In this document: piece by piece, positions 8,259-15,919 of the stretch
Position numbering within the stretch: the first letter of the stretch is position 1
How the letters are laid out: each line of letters begins with the position of its first letter
DNA from: Flavobacterium flavigenum
GTDB lineage: Bacteria; Bacteroidota; Bacteroidia; Flavobacteriales; Flavobacteriaceae
DNA: 64,000 bases
Reading direction: 5' to 3'
Assembly (NCBI RefSeq): GCF_027111255.2
Contig: NZ_CP114285.2
Coordinates: 992,001 to 1,056,000 of the forward strand
Translations under genes and position numbers: made by a program
The notes under the pieces: generated by a model
What the model was told of the DNA's origin: nothing
Databases searched by the model: none
What the model saw: the letters and a program-made list of their open reading frames with translations, nothing else

Positions 8259-9598
8259 GACACTGTCCTTAAAAGTGTGTAAGTTTAAAAATAACGGGGT
8301 TTGACTTTTTAATTAAAGTTGAACCCTTTTTTCAAATATAGTTAAGAACTGATTGAGTATTAATCCCCAATTATGGATTGGCATTGTCCATTTTTTGGTA
8401 GCTTCTCTTAAAGCCAAATATACAGATTTTAAAACAGCTTCATCTGTGGGGAATGATAATTTATTTTTGGTGTATTTTCTAACCTTTCCATTTAGATTTT
8501 CAATTAGATTAGTGGTATAAATTATTTTCCTAATTTCTATAGGGAAGTCAAAAAAGACTGTAAGTTCTTCCCAGTTTTCCTGCCAGGATTTAACGGCATA
8601 AGGATATTTTTGATTCCATTTAAAGGCAAAATCTTCAAGAGCAGCTTTAGCAGCTTCTTTAGTTGGAGCATCATAAATCTGCTTCATATCTTTAGAGAAC
8701 TCCTTTTTATCTTTCCATACTACATAACGCGCTGAGTTACGTATTTGGTGTACTACACAGATTTGAGTCTGTGATTCAGGGAATACATTTTTAATAGTCT
8801 GAGTAAAGCCGTTTAGGTTATCTGTAGCTGTAATTAATATATCCTCAACACCTCTGGCTTTTAAATCTGTTAAAACCCCTAACCAAAAGCTGGCACTTTC
8901 ATTCTTGCCTAACCACATGCCTAAAACTTCTTTTTTTCCTTCTCGATTCAGACCAACAGCAAGATAAATAGTTTTGTTAATAACCTTTGAGTTCTCTCGA
9001 ACTTTAAAGACAATCCCATCCATCCAAACGATTAAATAAACAGGTTCTAACGGGCGATTTTGCCAAGCTGTTATATCATTGGAAACTGATTCGGTAATTC
9101 TGGAAATAGTGGAGGTTGATATGTCAAATTTATAGACTTCTCTTATTTGTTCTTCAATATCACTAACAGTCATTCCTTTGGCGTAAAGAGAGATAATTAC
9201 ATTCTCTAATCCATCAATCATGCTTTGACGTTTTGGAATAATCATGGGATTAAAAGAAGCTTCCCTGTCCCTGGGAACCTGAATGTCTGATTCTCCAAAT
9301 GAAGTTTTTATTTTCTTATTGGAAAAACCATTACGAGAATTCGATGAAGCTGTCTTTTCGTGTTTCTCATATCCTAGATGAGAATCCAGCTCCCCCGATA
9401 GAATAGCTTCTATTCCTCGTTTTTGTAATTGAGCCAGAAAACCGTTTAGGTCTTCACCTGTTTTGAATTGTTTTAAAAATTCATCTGATAATAAATCTTC
9501 TTTTTTCATAAGACTGTGTAAAAGTTAAAGTTAAAAAAAATGATGGTGATTTAATAACCCCATCATTTTTTAACTTACACAGTTAGTGAGACACTACC
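8259..9598 (-). mobile_element. IS256-family insertion sequence, 1,340 bp, intact
   Basis: Both ends are defined by 27-bp imperfect terminal inverted repeats that share the inner TGTGTAAGTT and an outer TGTC (left GACACTGTC..., right end read inward GGTAGTGTC...). Perfect 8-bp duplications of GGTTCACA flank it. A single full-length transposase gene on the minus strand fills most of it. The preserved duplications and uninterrupted gene indicate a fairly recent insertion. Confidence 0.95.
8313..9509 (-). CDS. IS256-family (Mutator-type) transposase
   Basis: A 398-residue DDE transposase. Asp164 (VWMDGIVF), Asp230 (TATDNLNG) and Glu337 ([11 protein letters not shown]) are the likely catalytic triad. 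The C-x2-H signature CVVH lies at 251-254, as usual for IS256. The N-terminal region [19 protein letters not shown] matches the family DNA-binding part. Length and motifs are complete with no frameshift, so the element may be active. It is encoded inside the 1,340-bp IS and points left. Confidence 0.97.
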   Translation of the reverse strand: MKKEDLLSDEFLKQFKTGEDLNGFLAQLQKRGIEAILSGELDSHLGYEKHEKTASSNSRNGFSNKKIKTSFGESDIQVPRDREASFNPMIIPKRQSMIDGLENVIISLYAKGMTVSDIEEQIREVYKFDISTSTISRITESVSNDITAWQNRPLEPVYLIVWMDGIVFKVRENSKVINKTIYLAVGLNREGKKEVLGMWLGKNESASFWLGVLTDLKARGVEDILITATDNLNGFTQTIKNVFPESQTQICVVHQIRNSARYVVWKDKKEFSKDMKQIYDAPTKEAAKAALEDFAFKWNQKYPYAVKSWQENWEELTVFFDFPIEIRKIIYTTNLIENLNGKVRKYTKNKLSFPTDEAVLKSVYLALREATKKWTMPIHNWGLILNQFLTIFEKRVQL

Positions 9599-9606
9599 GG
9601 TTCACA
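9599..9606. repeat. Target-site duplication, right
   Basis: Second copy of GGTTCACA, matching 8251-8258. Removing the IS and one copy joins a sequence reading ...TATATGGTTCACAGCAGG.... Confidence 0.9.
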
Positions 9607-9666
9607 GCAGGTTTGGTATATTACTTCCATCCAAAAAAATCTAGTAAAACCTTAAAGTTCATTAAA

Positions 9667-9966
9667 TCAGGCTTTTCTGAAAATATCCAAAAGTTTATAA
9701 AATTCAATCAACGCTTTTTCTTCATCAAAGTTATTTCTTTCAAGAATCATGCGACAATATCCGGAAGTTGATTCAGCATAATTCAATTCTTTAGCGATGA
9801 AATCATTAAATGTATCCCATTTTGGAATTAAATTTTCATTTATTTCATTATGTGTAGTATTCAGTATATAACCATTTATATTATAATATAAAGTCGATAA
9901 TTTCTTATCTCCAATATACAAATAAGGCTTTTCTCTAATTAATTCTAATAATGTATATAAGTTCAT
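9667..9966 (-). CDS. Hypothetical protein, immunity-protein-like
   Basis: A 99-residue acidic protein starting MNLYTLLELIREKPYLYIG. The KPYLYIGDKKLSTLYYNINGY stretch resembles a widespread group of small proteins with a (K/R)PxMYIG motif, often found in toxin-immunity neighbourhoods. No catalytic motif is visible. Its start overlaps the stop of the upstream gene by four bases. AT-rich composition and proximity to an IS suggest accessory DNA. The immunity role is only a suggestion; no toxin gene is seen. Confidence 0.6.
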   Translation of the reverse strand: MNLYTLLELIREKPYLYIGDKKLSTLYYNINGYILNTTHNEINENLIPKWDTFNDFIAKELNYAESTSGYCRMILERNNFDEEKALIEFYKLLDIFRKA

Positions 9967-10247
9967 TTAATTTCATTAAACCCATTTTCTCTTAATACGC
10001 ACATTACATGAATTTTATAATCAAGCCAATGTGAATCATTTTTATGTTCAAGACTTTCAATTTCAGCTAATAATTTAAAGGTCTCTTGTATTCCTTTTTC
10101 ATTATCGTCTTCATTTTCAATTATATTATTGATCAGGTTTGATGTTCTAAATTCAAGTAAATATAATTCATCTACTTTTGAATTTGATTCAAAATAGCGA
10201 CTCATCATCTTCATGTTTTCAAAATTTTGCTGAGAATATATTTTCAT
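9963..10247 (-). CDS. Hypothetical small acidic protein
   Basis: A 94-residue, probably all-helical protein (MKIYSQQNFENMKMMSRYF...), rich in Glu/Asp and Asn, with no signal peptide. Not recognised. It is the middle of three tightly packed minus-strand genes: ten bases downstream of the 37-residue membrane peptide gene and overlapping the next gene by ATGA. This packing supports a real operon. Confidence 0.6.
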   Translation of the reverse strand: MKIYSQQNFENMKMMSRYFESNSKVDELYLLEFRTSNLINNIIENEDDNEKGIQETFKLLAEIESLEHKNDSHWLDYKIHVMCVLRENGFNEIK

Positions 10248-10257
10248 CTAAATTCAT

Positions 10258-10371
10258 TTAAAACAGCAGCGATAAAATATTAATACCTCCAAAAAAATAG
10301 AGAGTCAATATTATAAAAGCTGCAAAAATTGCAATTACAATTAATCCGGTAAGAAGTAATTTTTTAAACAT
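10258..10371 (-). CDS. 37-residue single-span membrane peptide
   Basis: ATG at 10371 opens a 37-codon frame, starting MFKKLLLTGLIVIAIFAAF and ending INILSLLF. Two lysines are followed by one long hydrophobic helix, typical of a small inner-membrane peptide. It heads the three-gene set with the genes at 9963 and 9667. It could be a membrane subunit, a small toxin-like peptide or a leader; there is no homology evidence. Support is context, composition and tight spacing. Confidence 0.5.
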   Translation of the reverse strand: MFKKLLLTGLIVIAIFAAFIILTLYFFGGINILSLLF

Positions 10372-10494
10372 AAATTTTTCGAAATTACAATCGATTATCT
10401 CTTCCTTTAAAATGCTAAAATAATCCTTTTTATTATAATTAATTATCTCTTCTAATTGTTAAAAAAGAGTATTATTGTATTAAAAATATTCTTT

Positions 10495-11157
10495 ATGAAA
10501 TTGAAATATAACTCTATAATTGTGTTTGTCTTTTTCTTTAATTATTCTTTCTCTTGCGACTGCAAACCAATTGACCGAGAAAATATTATCGAAAAAGGGT
10601 TAAAACTATCTGAAATTGTATTTTATGGAGAAGTTATAAAAGTAGATTCTGTGTCTAAAACTTTTACTTTTAGAATTATAGAATTATTTAAAGGCAAATA
10701 CAATTCTCAATATATCAAAGGGAAAGAATTTACTAGCTGTTCTATTTTACCAATCCAAAAACAACTTTGGATTGTTTATGCCGATTTTAGAAAAGATAAA
10801 ACTATGATTGACATAAGTGGTTGTGCACCCAGTATTGGATTTAATCCGCCTCAAAACTCATTTCCACCTCCGCCTCAAATATCAAATCCTTATAAGAGAA
10901 AAGAAAAACAGTTAGAATTATTATCTGAATCTGTATGGAAATTGCAATTGGAAAATGAAAATTTGATAGATTGGATTTATCAATTAGAAAGGTTAAGAGC
11001 CTACAAAAAATCTCAAGAAAAAAATCATGACCAACAAAAAACGGAAGTAAAAAATGAAATTTACAGCAAATACATCATCATTTCTTTGATTGCCAACATC
11101 GTATTATTTCTAAGTTTAATCTTCGTGATTTTGAAGAAAAAGAATTTAGCCAAATAA
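10495..11157 (+). CDS. TIMP/NTR-like secreted protein with C-terminal membrane anchor
   Basis: A 220-residue protein from the ATG at 10495; an upstream TTG reading at 10456 would wrongly lengthen the signal peptide. The signal peptide ends ...NYSFS, and the mature N-terminus begins CDC, like the Cys-x-Cys of NTR/TIMP-type domains. The strand pattern SEIVFYGEVIKVDS and FRIIELFKGKY follows, with later Cys at TSCS and SGCAPS. A Pro-rich patch and a coiled region lead to a C-terminal membrane helix (YIIISLIANIVLFLSLIF) and a basic tail. The topology implies a periplasmic domain held at the inner membrane. The target is unknown. Confidence 0.65.
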   Translation: MKLKYNSIIVFVFFFNYSFSCDCKPIDRENIIEKGLKLSEIVFYGEVIKVDSVSKTFTFRIIELFKGKYNSQYIKGKEFTSCSILPIQKQLWIVYADFRKDKTMIDISGCAPSIGFNPPQNSFPPPPQISNPYKRKEKQLELLSESVWKLQLENENLIDWIYQLERLRAYKKSQEKNHDQQKTEVKNEIYSKYIIISLIANIVLFLSLIFVILKKKNLAK

Positions 11158-11191
11158 CTAAATTCCACTTTAAACAACGAAACAAAAGTCA

Positions 11192-11199
11192 TATATTTG
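11192..11199 (+). promoter_or_regulatory. -7 element for dnaX
   Basis: TATATTTG fits TAnnTTTG, 19 bases upstream of the dnaX ATG at 11219. The matching -33 TTG is not clear (TTT at the expected place). Confidence 0.5.
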
Positions 11200-11218
11200 C
11201 TATCGAATAAAAAAGAAT

Positions 11219-12978
11219 ATGGAGCAATTTGTAGTATCGGCACGTAAATACCGCCCACAGACATTTAAAGATGTTGTGGGGCAGAAAGCTATTACAAACA
11301 CTTTGCTGAATGCCATAGAAAGCAATCATCTTGCCTCTGCCCTTTTATTCACCGGACCGCGTGGAGTTGGTAAAACGACCTGCGCACGTATTTTGGCCCG
11401 TAAAATAAACCAGTCCGGATATGATGATCCAAATGAAGATTTTGCTTTTAACGTTTTTGAGCTGGATGCGGCTTCAAACAACTCGGTTGATGATATCCGA
11501 AACCTGATTGATCAGGTTCGAATCCCTCCCCAAACAGGACAGTATAAAGTCTATATTATTGACGAGGTTCATATGTTGTCTTCGGCTGCTTTTAATGCAT
11601 TCCTGAAAACACTGGAAGAACCGCCAAAACATGCTATTTTTATCTTAGCAACTACCGAAAAACACAAAATCATTCCGACGATTTTATCGCGTTGTCAGAT
11701 ATTTGATTTCAAAAGAATTACAGTAAAAGATGCCAAAGAACATCTGGCTGACGTCGCACAAAGTCAGGGAATCAGTTTTGAAGATGATGCTTTGCATATT
11801 ATTGCTCAAAAAGCAGATGGTGCGATGCGTGATGCTTTATCCATTTTTGACCGCGTGGTTTCATACTGCGGAACAAATTTAACGCGTCAGGCCGTAACTG
11901 AGAACCTGAATGTTTTAGATTACGAGACCTATGTTTCGATTACCGATTTGCTTTTAGAAAATAAAATTCCGGAACTTTTGCTGGCATACAACGATATACT
12001 TGCAAAAGGTTTTGACGGGCATCATTTTATTGCCGGTTTAGCTTCGCATTTCAGGGATTTATTAGTAAGCAAAACGCCTGCTACTTTAAGTTTGCTTGAA
12101 GTAGGCGAACAGGCACAGCAGATGTACGGCATACAGGCCCAAAAATGTTCTCAGGACTTTTTATTGCAGGGAATAGATATTGCCAACGATTGTGATTTAA
12201 AATACAAATTAAGCCAGAATCAGCGTCTGTTGGTCGAATTATGTCTGATGCAATTAGCCTCTATCAACTTTGATGGAGAAAAAAAAAAGCTGAGCAATTT
12301 ATAATTCCGCCCACCTATTTTAAAAAGGCAGGGTATTCTATAGTTGAAAGTCCAAAATCCAAAGTTCAAAGTCTTCCTGCTGAAGCTGAAATTTCTACAT
12401 CTAAGGTCGAAAACTCAGAAACTATAACTGAAGATATAGCATCACAAAAAGTAGAAACAGTTGTATCTCCACAAGTACAAACTCCTGTTGCTGCTCAATC
12501 TGAAGTTAATAATGAACCTAAAGTTTCTGCTTTTTCCCTGGCAAGTATCCGCAAGAAAAAAGAACTCGAAGCCAATGCTAAATCTTACGTAAAACCTAGT
12601 TCGGTTTTGCTTACAGAAGAATTTACTGAAACAGACATGTTATTGTACTGGAACAAATACGCACAGCGTTTAGGCGAAAAAGGTTTCAAAATCATGGAAT
12701 CGCTATTATTGATTAACGACCCAAAATTAAACGGTACTGTTATCACAATTGAATTGCCGAATGAAGGTTCGAAATTAGATTTTGAAAGCCAGATTAACGG
12801 GCTTTTAGGCTATCTAAAAGGACACTTACACAATCATGATATTACGATTGAGATTATTGTAAACGAAGCTGCTGAAACCAAACGAAATCTTAACGATCAG
12901 GACCGATACAATCGTTTATTGGAAATCAACCCAAATATTGAACTTTTACGTTCGACATTTGGATTGGATTTGCCTTAG
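11219..12978 (+). CDS. dnaX: DNA polymerase III subunit gamma/tau, split by a -1 frameshift at A10
   Basis: This is the clamp-loader ATPase. Walker A GPRGVGKT is at 46-53, Walker B YIIDEVHM at 112-119, then ATTEKHKI (sensor 1) and SRCQIF (arginine finger). The zinc-binding cysteines of the E. coli protein are absent, as is usual in this phylum. Frame 0 stops at 12304 after 361 residues. The -1 frame continues from the A-run (GCT at 12289) through an Ala/Pro/Val-rich linker and a tau-like C-terminal domain to 12978, giving 586 residues in total. A TGA at 12271-12273 blocks the -1 frame upstream, so the frame change must occur between 12274 and 12304. Either programmed recoding or a one-base homopolymer error explains it. 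Confidence 0.9.
12279..12289 (+). other. dnaX: Candidate -1 frameshift slippery site in dnaX
   Basis: Ten consecutive A residues (12279-12288) followed by G. In frame 0 the codons read GAA AAA AAA AAG CTG, so the heptamer A AAA AAG lies at 12283-12289 in the same register as the E. coli dnaX signal. Frame 0 ends five codons after the slip site (CTG AGC AAT TTA TAA). GGAG immediately precedes the run. Only a weak downstream stem (CCGCC with GGC-A-GG) is seen. Confidence 0.65.
12289..12978 (+). CDS. dnaX: dnaX 3' segment in the -1 frame (tau C-terminal part)
   Basis: It encodes 229 residues starting AEQFIIPPTYFKKAG, with a long low-complexity linker (about 75 residues rich in Ser, Val, Glu, Pro). 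The C-terminal domain includes LASIRKKKELEANAKS and ends STFGLDLP. It has no independent start or promoter, so it should be expressed only as a fusion with the dnaX ATPase part. In other bacteria the tau C-terminus contacts the polymerase alpha subunit and DnaB. Confidence 0.8.
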   Translation, partial: AEQFIIPPTYFKKAGYSIVESPKSKVQSLPAEAEISTSKVENSETITEDIASQKVETVVSPQVQTPVAAQSEVNNEPKVSAFSLASIRKKKELEANAKSYVKPSSVLLTEEFTETDMLLYWNKYAQRLGEKGFKIMESLLLINDPKLNGTVITIELPNEGSKLDFESQINGLLGYLKGHLHNHDITIEIIVNEAAETKRNLNDQDRYNRLLEINPNIELLRSTFGLDLP

Positions 12979-13030
12979 TTTTACTATTTTTTATTGTTTA
13001 TTTTTAATTTTTTCTTCTCGGAAAATGTGA

Positions 13031-13609
13031 CTATTTGTTTCTCATACCGAAATTATAAACTTTCTGCAACCATTTTTTTCTTTGCCCTTCATCAGCTGTT
13101 TTTACGATTCCGATATAACTTACTTTTACCGGTGTAATGCCACAAAATTGCAGGGTACATTTTTTTAGCTGATTCACACTTGGTCTTCCATAAACCAATC
13201 GGTAATACCAACCCGGTTGATCTAAAGTGGTAATAATATGAGCCGTTTTTCCTTTTAAAAGTTTGTCCCACCAAACCGAATTTTCACGGTATTGAAATGC
13301 CATTCCGGGTAAAAATAAGCGATCGATAAAACCTTTAGTAATGGCAGGCAAGCCTCCCCACCAAACCGGATGAATCCAGACTAAATGATCGGCATTTTCG
13401 ATTTTTTTCCAGGCTTCAGCTAAATCAGGTTCTAATTCGGTTCGTTTTTGATAACCAAACTGTAAACTCGGATTGAATTGCAATTCGGCAATGATTATGG
13501 TTTCAACCTGAGAGCCAGAATCAAGTACTCCTTTATGGTATTCATTAGCAATAGTAAAATTGAAACTTTCAGGATTGGGATGTCCGTTTATGATTAGTAT
13601 TTTTTTCAT
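13031..13609 (-). CDS. NAD(P)H-dependent oxidoreductase, flavodoxin-like fold
   Basis: A 192-residue protein of the NQO1/KefF/MdaB quinone-reductase group. IINGHPNPESFNFTIA at the N-terminus binds the FMN/FAD phosphate; HPVWWGGLPAITKGFIDR and the FLPGMAFQY segment are family landmarks. It probably reduces quinones or other electrophiles with NAD(P)H in the cytoplasm. The ATG at 13609 gives the canonical MKKILIINGHPNPES start. A TATTTTTG -7-like element lies at 13622-13629. It is downstream of the polyphosphate operon but separated from it by about 220 bases, so probably separate. Confidence 0.88.
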   Translation of the reverse strand: MKKILIINGHPNPESFNFTIANEYHKGVLDSGSQVETIIIAELQFNPSLQFGYQKRTELEPDLAEAWKKIENADHLVWIHPVWWGGLPAITKGFIDRLFLPGMAFQYRENSVWWDKLLKGKTAHIITTLDQPGWYYRLVYGRPSVNQLKKCTLQFCGITPVKVSYIGIVKTADEGQRKKWLQKVYNFGMRNK

Positions 13610-13828
13610 TGGATTTTTTTCCAAAAATACTATCTGACGCTTTTTTTCTACTGGACAAATGTCCTGAAAAATATTGATGCTATCTTATCATAAGTTTTTT
13701 TCTTATAACTTAATCTTTCACGCAGATTTGATTAGACTCACCTTACTTATTGATCTAAAAAAGATTTACACAGATTTTCAAAAAAATAATCTCAAAAGTT
13801 TACAGTAAAAAATTAATTCAAATAAAGT

Positions 13829-14389
13829 CTATAAAACCGCTTTTCTGATTCGGCTTAAATGTCTTGGGGTAATCCCCAAATAAGAGGCTAAATATTGCAA
13901 CGGAATCAACTGCAGGTATTTTTGGTGTTGCTGAAAAAGTTCTTCGTAGCGTTGTTTACCTGATAATTTCTGGAACGAAATCATTCTTTTGTTCAGGTTT
14001 ACGAACTCAATTTCGGTTAGTTTTCTTCCTGTTTCCTGCCAGTTGTAACCTGACTGATAGAGCTTTTCTAAACTTTTACGGCTTAAAACCTGTACTTCTG
14101 TATCGGTCAAAGCCTGAATATTTTCCTCTGCCCTTTCTTCTGTAATAAAACTGGCAAAAGAGGCCATAAATTCATTTTCGAAAGCAAAACAATTGGTAAT
14201 TTCATCCCCTTTATGATTTATAAAAAAGGAACGGAGAATACCTTTTTTAATAAAAACAATTTCATTGCAGACCTGATTTTCCTTCTGTAGAAAGTCACCT
14301 TTCTTTAGTTTTCGAAACGTAATTAGATCATCTAAAAGATTTAACTCATCCTCAGTAAAATCCTGAATGGACTGAAAAACAGCTTTCAT
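13829..14389 (-). CDS. Crp/Fnr family transcriptional regulator
   Basis: A 186-residue protein. An N-terminal cyclic-nucleotide-binding-like jelly roll spans about 1-115 (LKKGDFLQKENQVCNEIVFIKKGILR). A C-terminal helix-turn-helix lies at about 140-186 (LIPLQYLASYLGITPRHLSR). The cAMP-binding signature of true Crp and the Fnr iron-sulfur cysteines are missing, so the effector is unknown. It lies six bases after the TMEM175 channel gene and is the last gene of the polyphosphate unit, which it might regulate. Confidence 0.88.
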   Translation of the reverse strand: MKAVFQSIQDFTEDELNLLDDLITFRKLKKGDFLQKENQVCNEIVFIKKGILRSFFINHKGDEITNCFAFENEFMASFASFITEERAEENIQALTDTEVQVLSRKSLEKLYQSGYNWQETGRKLTEIEFVNLNKRMISFQKLSGKQRYEELFQQHQKYLQLIPLQYLASYLGITPRHLSRIRKAVL

Positions 14390-14395
14390 GATTAA

Positions 14396-14977
14396 TTAAT
14401 CTTTTGAAGTGAAAACTTTTTCAATTCTTTTATCCGGAATAAGCCATAATAAAGCCACTGCCAGATAAGCAGCACCAGAAATCCATTCAGTATAAAAAGA
14501 AGAAACAATACCAACAACATATAAAATTGTAGAAGCAATTCCTTTAAAATCGCTTCCTATTGCTTTTGCCAGTACCGAATTTTCTCCTTCATTACTAATG
14601 ATAAGCCTTTGCAGGATAAAATAAGCGATTGCTGATAAAAACAAAACCACACCGTATAAAGTCATAGCTGCTGGTTCAAAATTATGTTCTCCCATCCATC
14701 CTGTTGCAACCGGAATTAAGGATAGCCAAAACAGCAAATGCATATTTGCCCAAAGAATTTTTCCGTTTACTTTAGACAAACCATGAAGTAAGTAATGATG
14801 GTTATTCCAATAAATCCCAACATATATAAAACTAATGACATAACTCAGAAACTTAGGAATAAGTGGTTTTAGATCGGCAAACTCATGTCCATGCGGCACT
14901 TTAATTTCTAAAACCATAATGGTAATAATAATCGCTAAAACGCCATCACTAAATGCTTCAAGTCTGGTTTTGTTCAT
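14396..14977 (-). CDS. TMEM175-family potassium channel (DUF1211)
   Basis: A 193-residue protein with six hydrophobic segments. The hallmark RLEAFSDGVLAIIITIMVLE at residues 5-24 contains the FSD motif and the pore-lining Ile of bacterial TMEM175 channels. These form tetramers that conduct K+ without a classical selectivity filter. It starts 13 bases after ppx and is followed after six bases by the Crp/Fnr gene, so it belongs to the sixA-ppk1-ppx operon. A K+ leak that balances polyphosphate charge is an attractive inference. Confidence 0.9.
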   Translation of the reverse strand: MNKTRLEAFSDGVLAIIITIMVLEIKVPHGHEFADLKPLIPKFLSYVISFIYVGIYWNNHHYLLHGLSKVNGKILWANMHLLFWLSLIPVATGWMGEHNFEPAAMTLYGVVLFLSAIAYFILQRLIISNEGENSVLAKAIGSDFKGIASTILYVVGIVSSFYTEWISGAAYLAVALLWLIPDKRIEKVFTSKD

Positions 14978-14990
14978 TTATAATTCTAAG

Positions 14991-15881
14991 TTAAATTTTA
15001 CCATAGTACATCGCTTTTACAATTCCGTCAGAAAGTCCGATTTTTGGAACATAAATCTGACGTGCCCCACTCCATTTCATTGCATTCAGATAAATACGTG
15101 TTGCATGAATGATTACATCGGCACGGTCGGAATTCAGACCTAATTCGGCAATTCTCTGCTCATAAGTCAACGAATTTAAAAATGCATATTGTGAATTAAT
15201 ATAAATATAGGAAAGCGGTTTTTCCTGCTGCTTGCCGGACATTTTAAATAACTTATTGATGTTTCCACCAGAACCAATAAGGGTAACTTCCTCATAATCT
15301 TTGGTATTGGCTTTGATCCATTTTTCAATCTCATCCCAAACCACATCATGAACCATATTATTGAGCAAACGGACTGTCCCTGCCTTGAATGATCTTGAAT
15401 TGATCATTTTTCCATCTGAGAAAAGCGTAAATTCGGTACTTCCACCGCCAACATCTACAAAAAGATAGGTTTGGTCTGTTCTCAGCAAATGATGTAAATC
15501 TGTTGAAGCAATAATGGCTGCTTCTTTTTTTCCGTCTATAATTTCAATTTTTATGTCGGCTTTTTTCTTAATCAGGCCTACCACTTCTTTGGCATTATAA
15601 GCTTCCCGCATAGCAGAAGTTGCAAAGGCCATATAACGCTCTACTTTATGAACTTTCATTAAAAGGTTAAATGCTTTCATGGCATCTACCATTCTTTCTA
15701 TATTTTCTTCCGAAATTTCACCAACCGTAAAAGCATCCTGCCCTAAACGTATTGGTACACGAACAAGTGAACTTTTATTAAACTGAGGCTCTTTGCCATC
15801 CTGCTCCACAACATTAGATATTAGTAGCCTCATGGCATTTGAACCGATATCTATTGCTGCATATTTTTTTATTTTAATCAT
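14991..15881 (-). CDS. ppx: Exopolyphosphatase, Ppx/GppA family
   Basis: A 296-residue member of the Ppx/GppA family with the sugar-kinase/actin ATPase fold. AAIDIGSNAMRLLI (phosphate 1 loop), AFATSAMREAYN, VDVGGGSTEFTLF (phosphate 2) and LIGSGGNINKLFK are visible. It lacks the C-terminal HD-like domain of long E. coli-type Ppx, as is usual for short Bacteroidetes forms. It releases terminal phosphate from polyphosphate or converts pppGpp. The ATG at 15881 is preferred over a GTG two codons upstream. It lies 38 bases downstream of ppk1. Confidence 0.9.
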   Translation of the reverse strand: MIKIKKYAAIDIGSNAMRLLISNVVEQDGKEPQFNKSSLVRVPIRLGQDAFTVGEISEENIERMVDAMKAFNLLMKVHKVERYMAFATSAMREAYNAKEVVGLIKKKADIKIEIIDGKKEAAIIASTDLHHLLRTDQTYLFVDVGGGSTEFTLFSDGKMINSRSFKAGTVRLLNNMVHDVVWDEIEKWIKANTKDYEEVTLIGSGGNINKLFKMSGKQQEKPLSYIYINSQYAFLNSLTYEQRIAELGLNSDRADVIIHATRIYLNAMKWSGARQIYVPKIGLSDGIVKAMYYGKI

Positions 15882-15919
15882 GCTCACTTATGATTTGAAA
15901 TTTAAAATTTGTGTAATTA

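Noticed and set aside
9586..9771. Short plus-strand ORF starting MRHYRFTAGLVYYF
   Set aside because: Its start lies inside the right end of the IS and it overlaps a better minus-strand gene; only the rejoined frame across the IS is of interest.
10456..10494. TTG-started longer version of the TIMP-like protein
   Set aside because: The extra residues would put a second hydrophobic stretch before the signal peptide, and an ATG lies at 10495.
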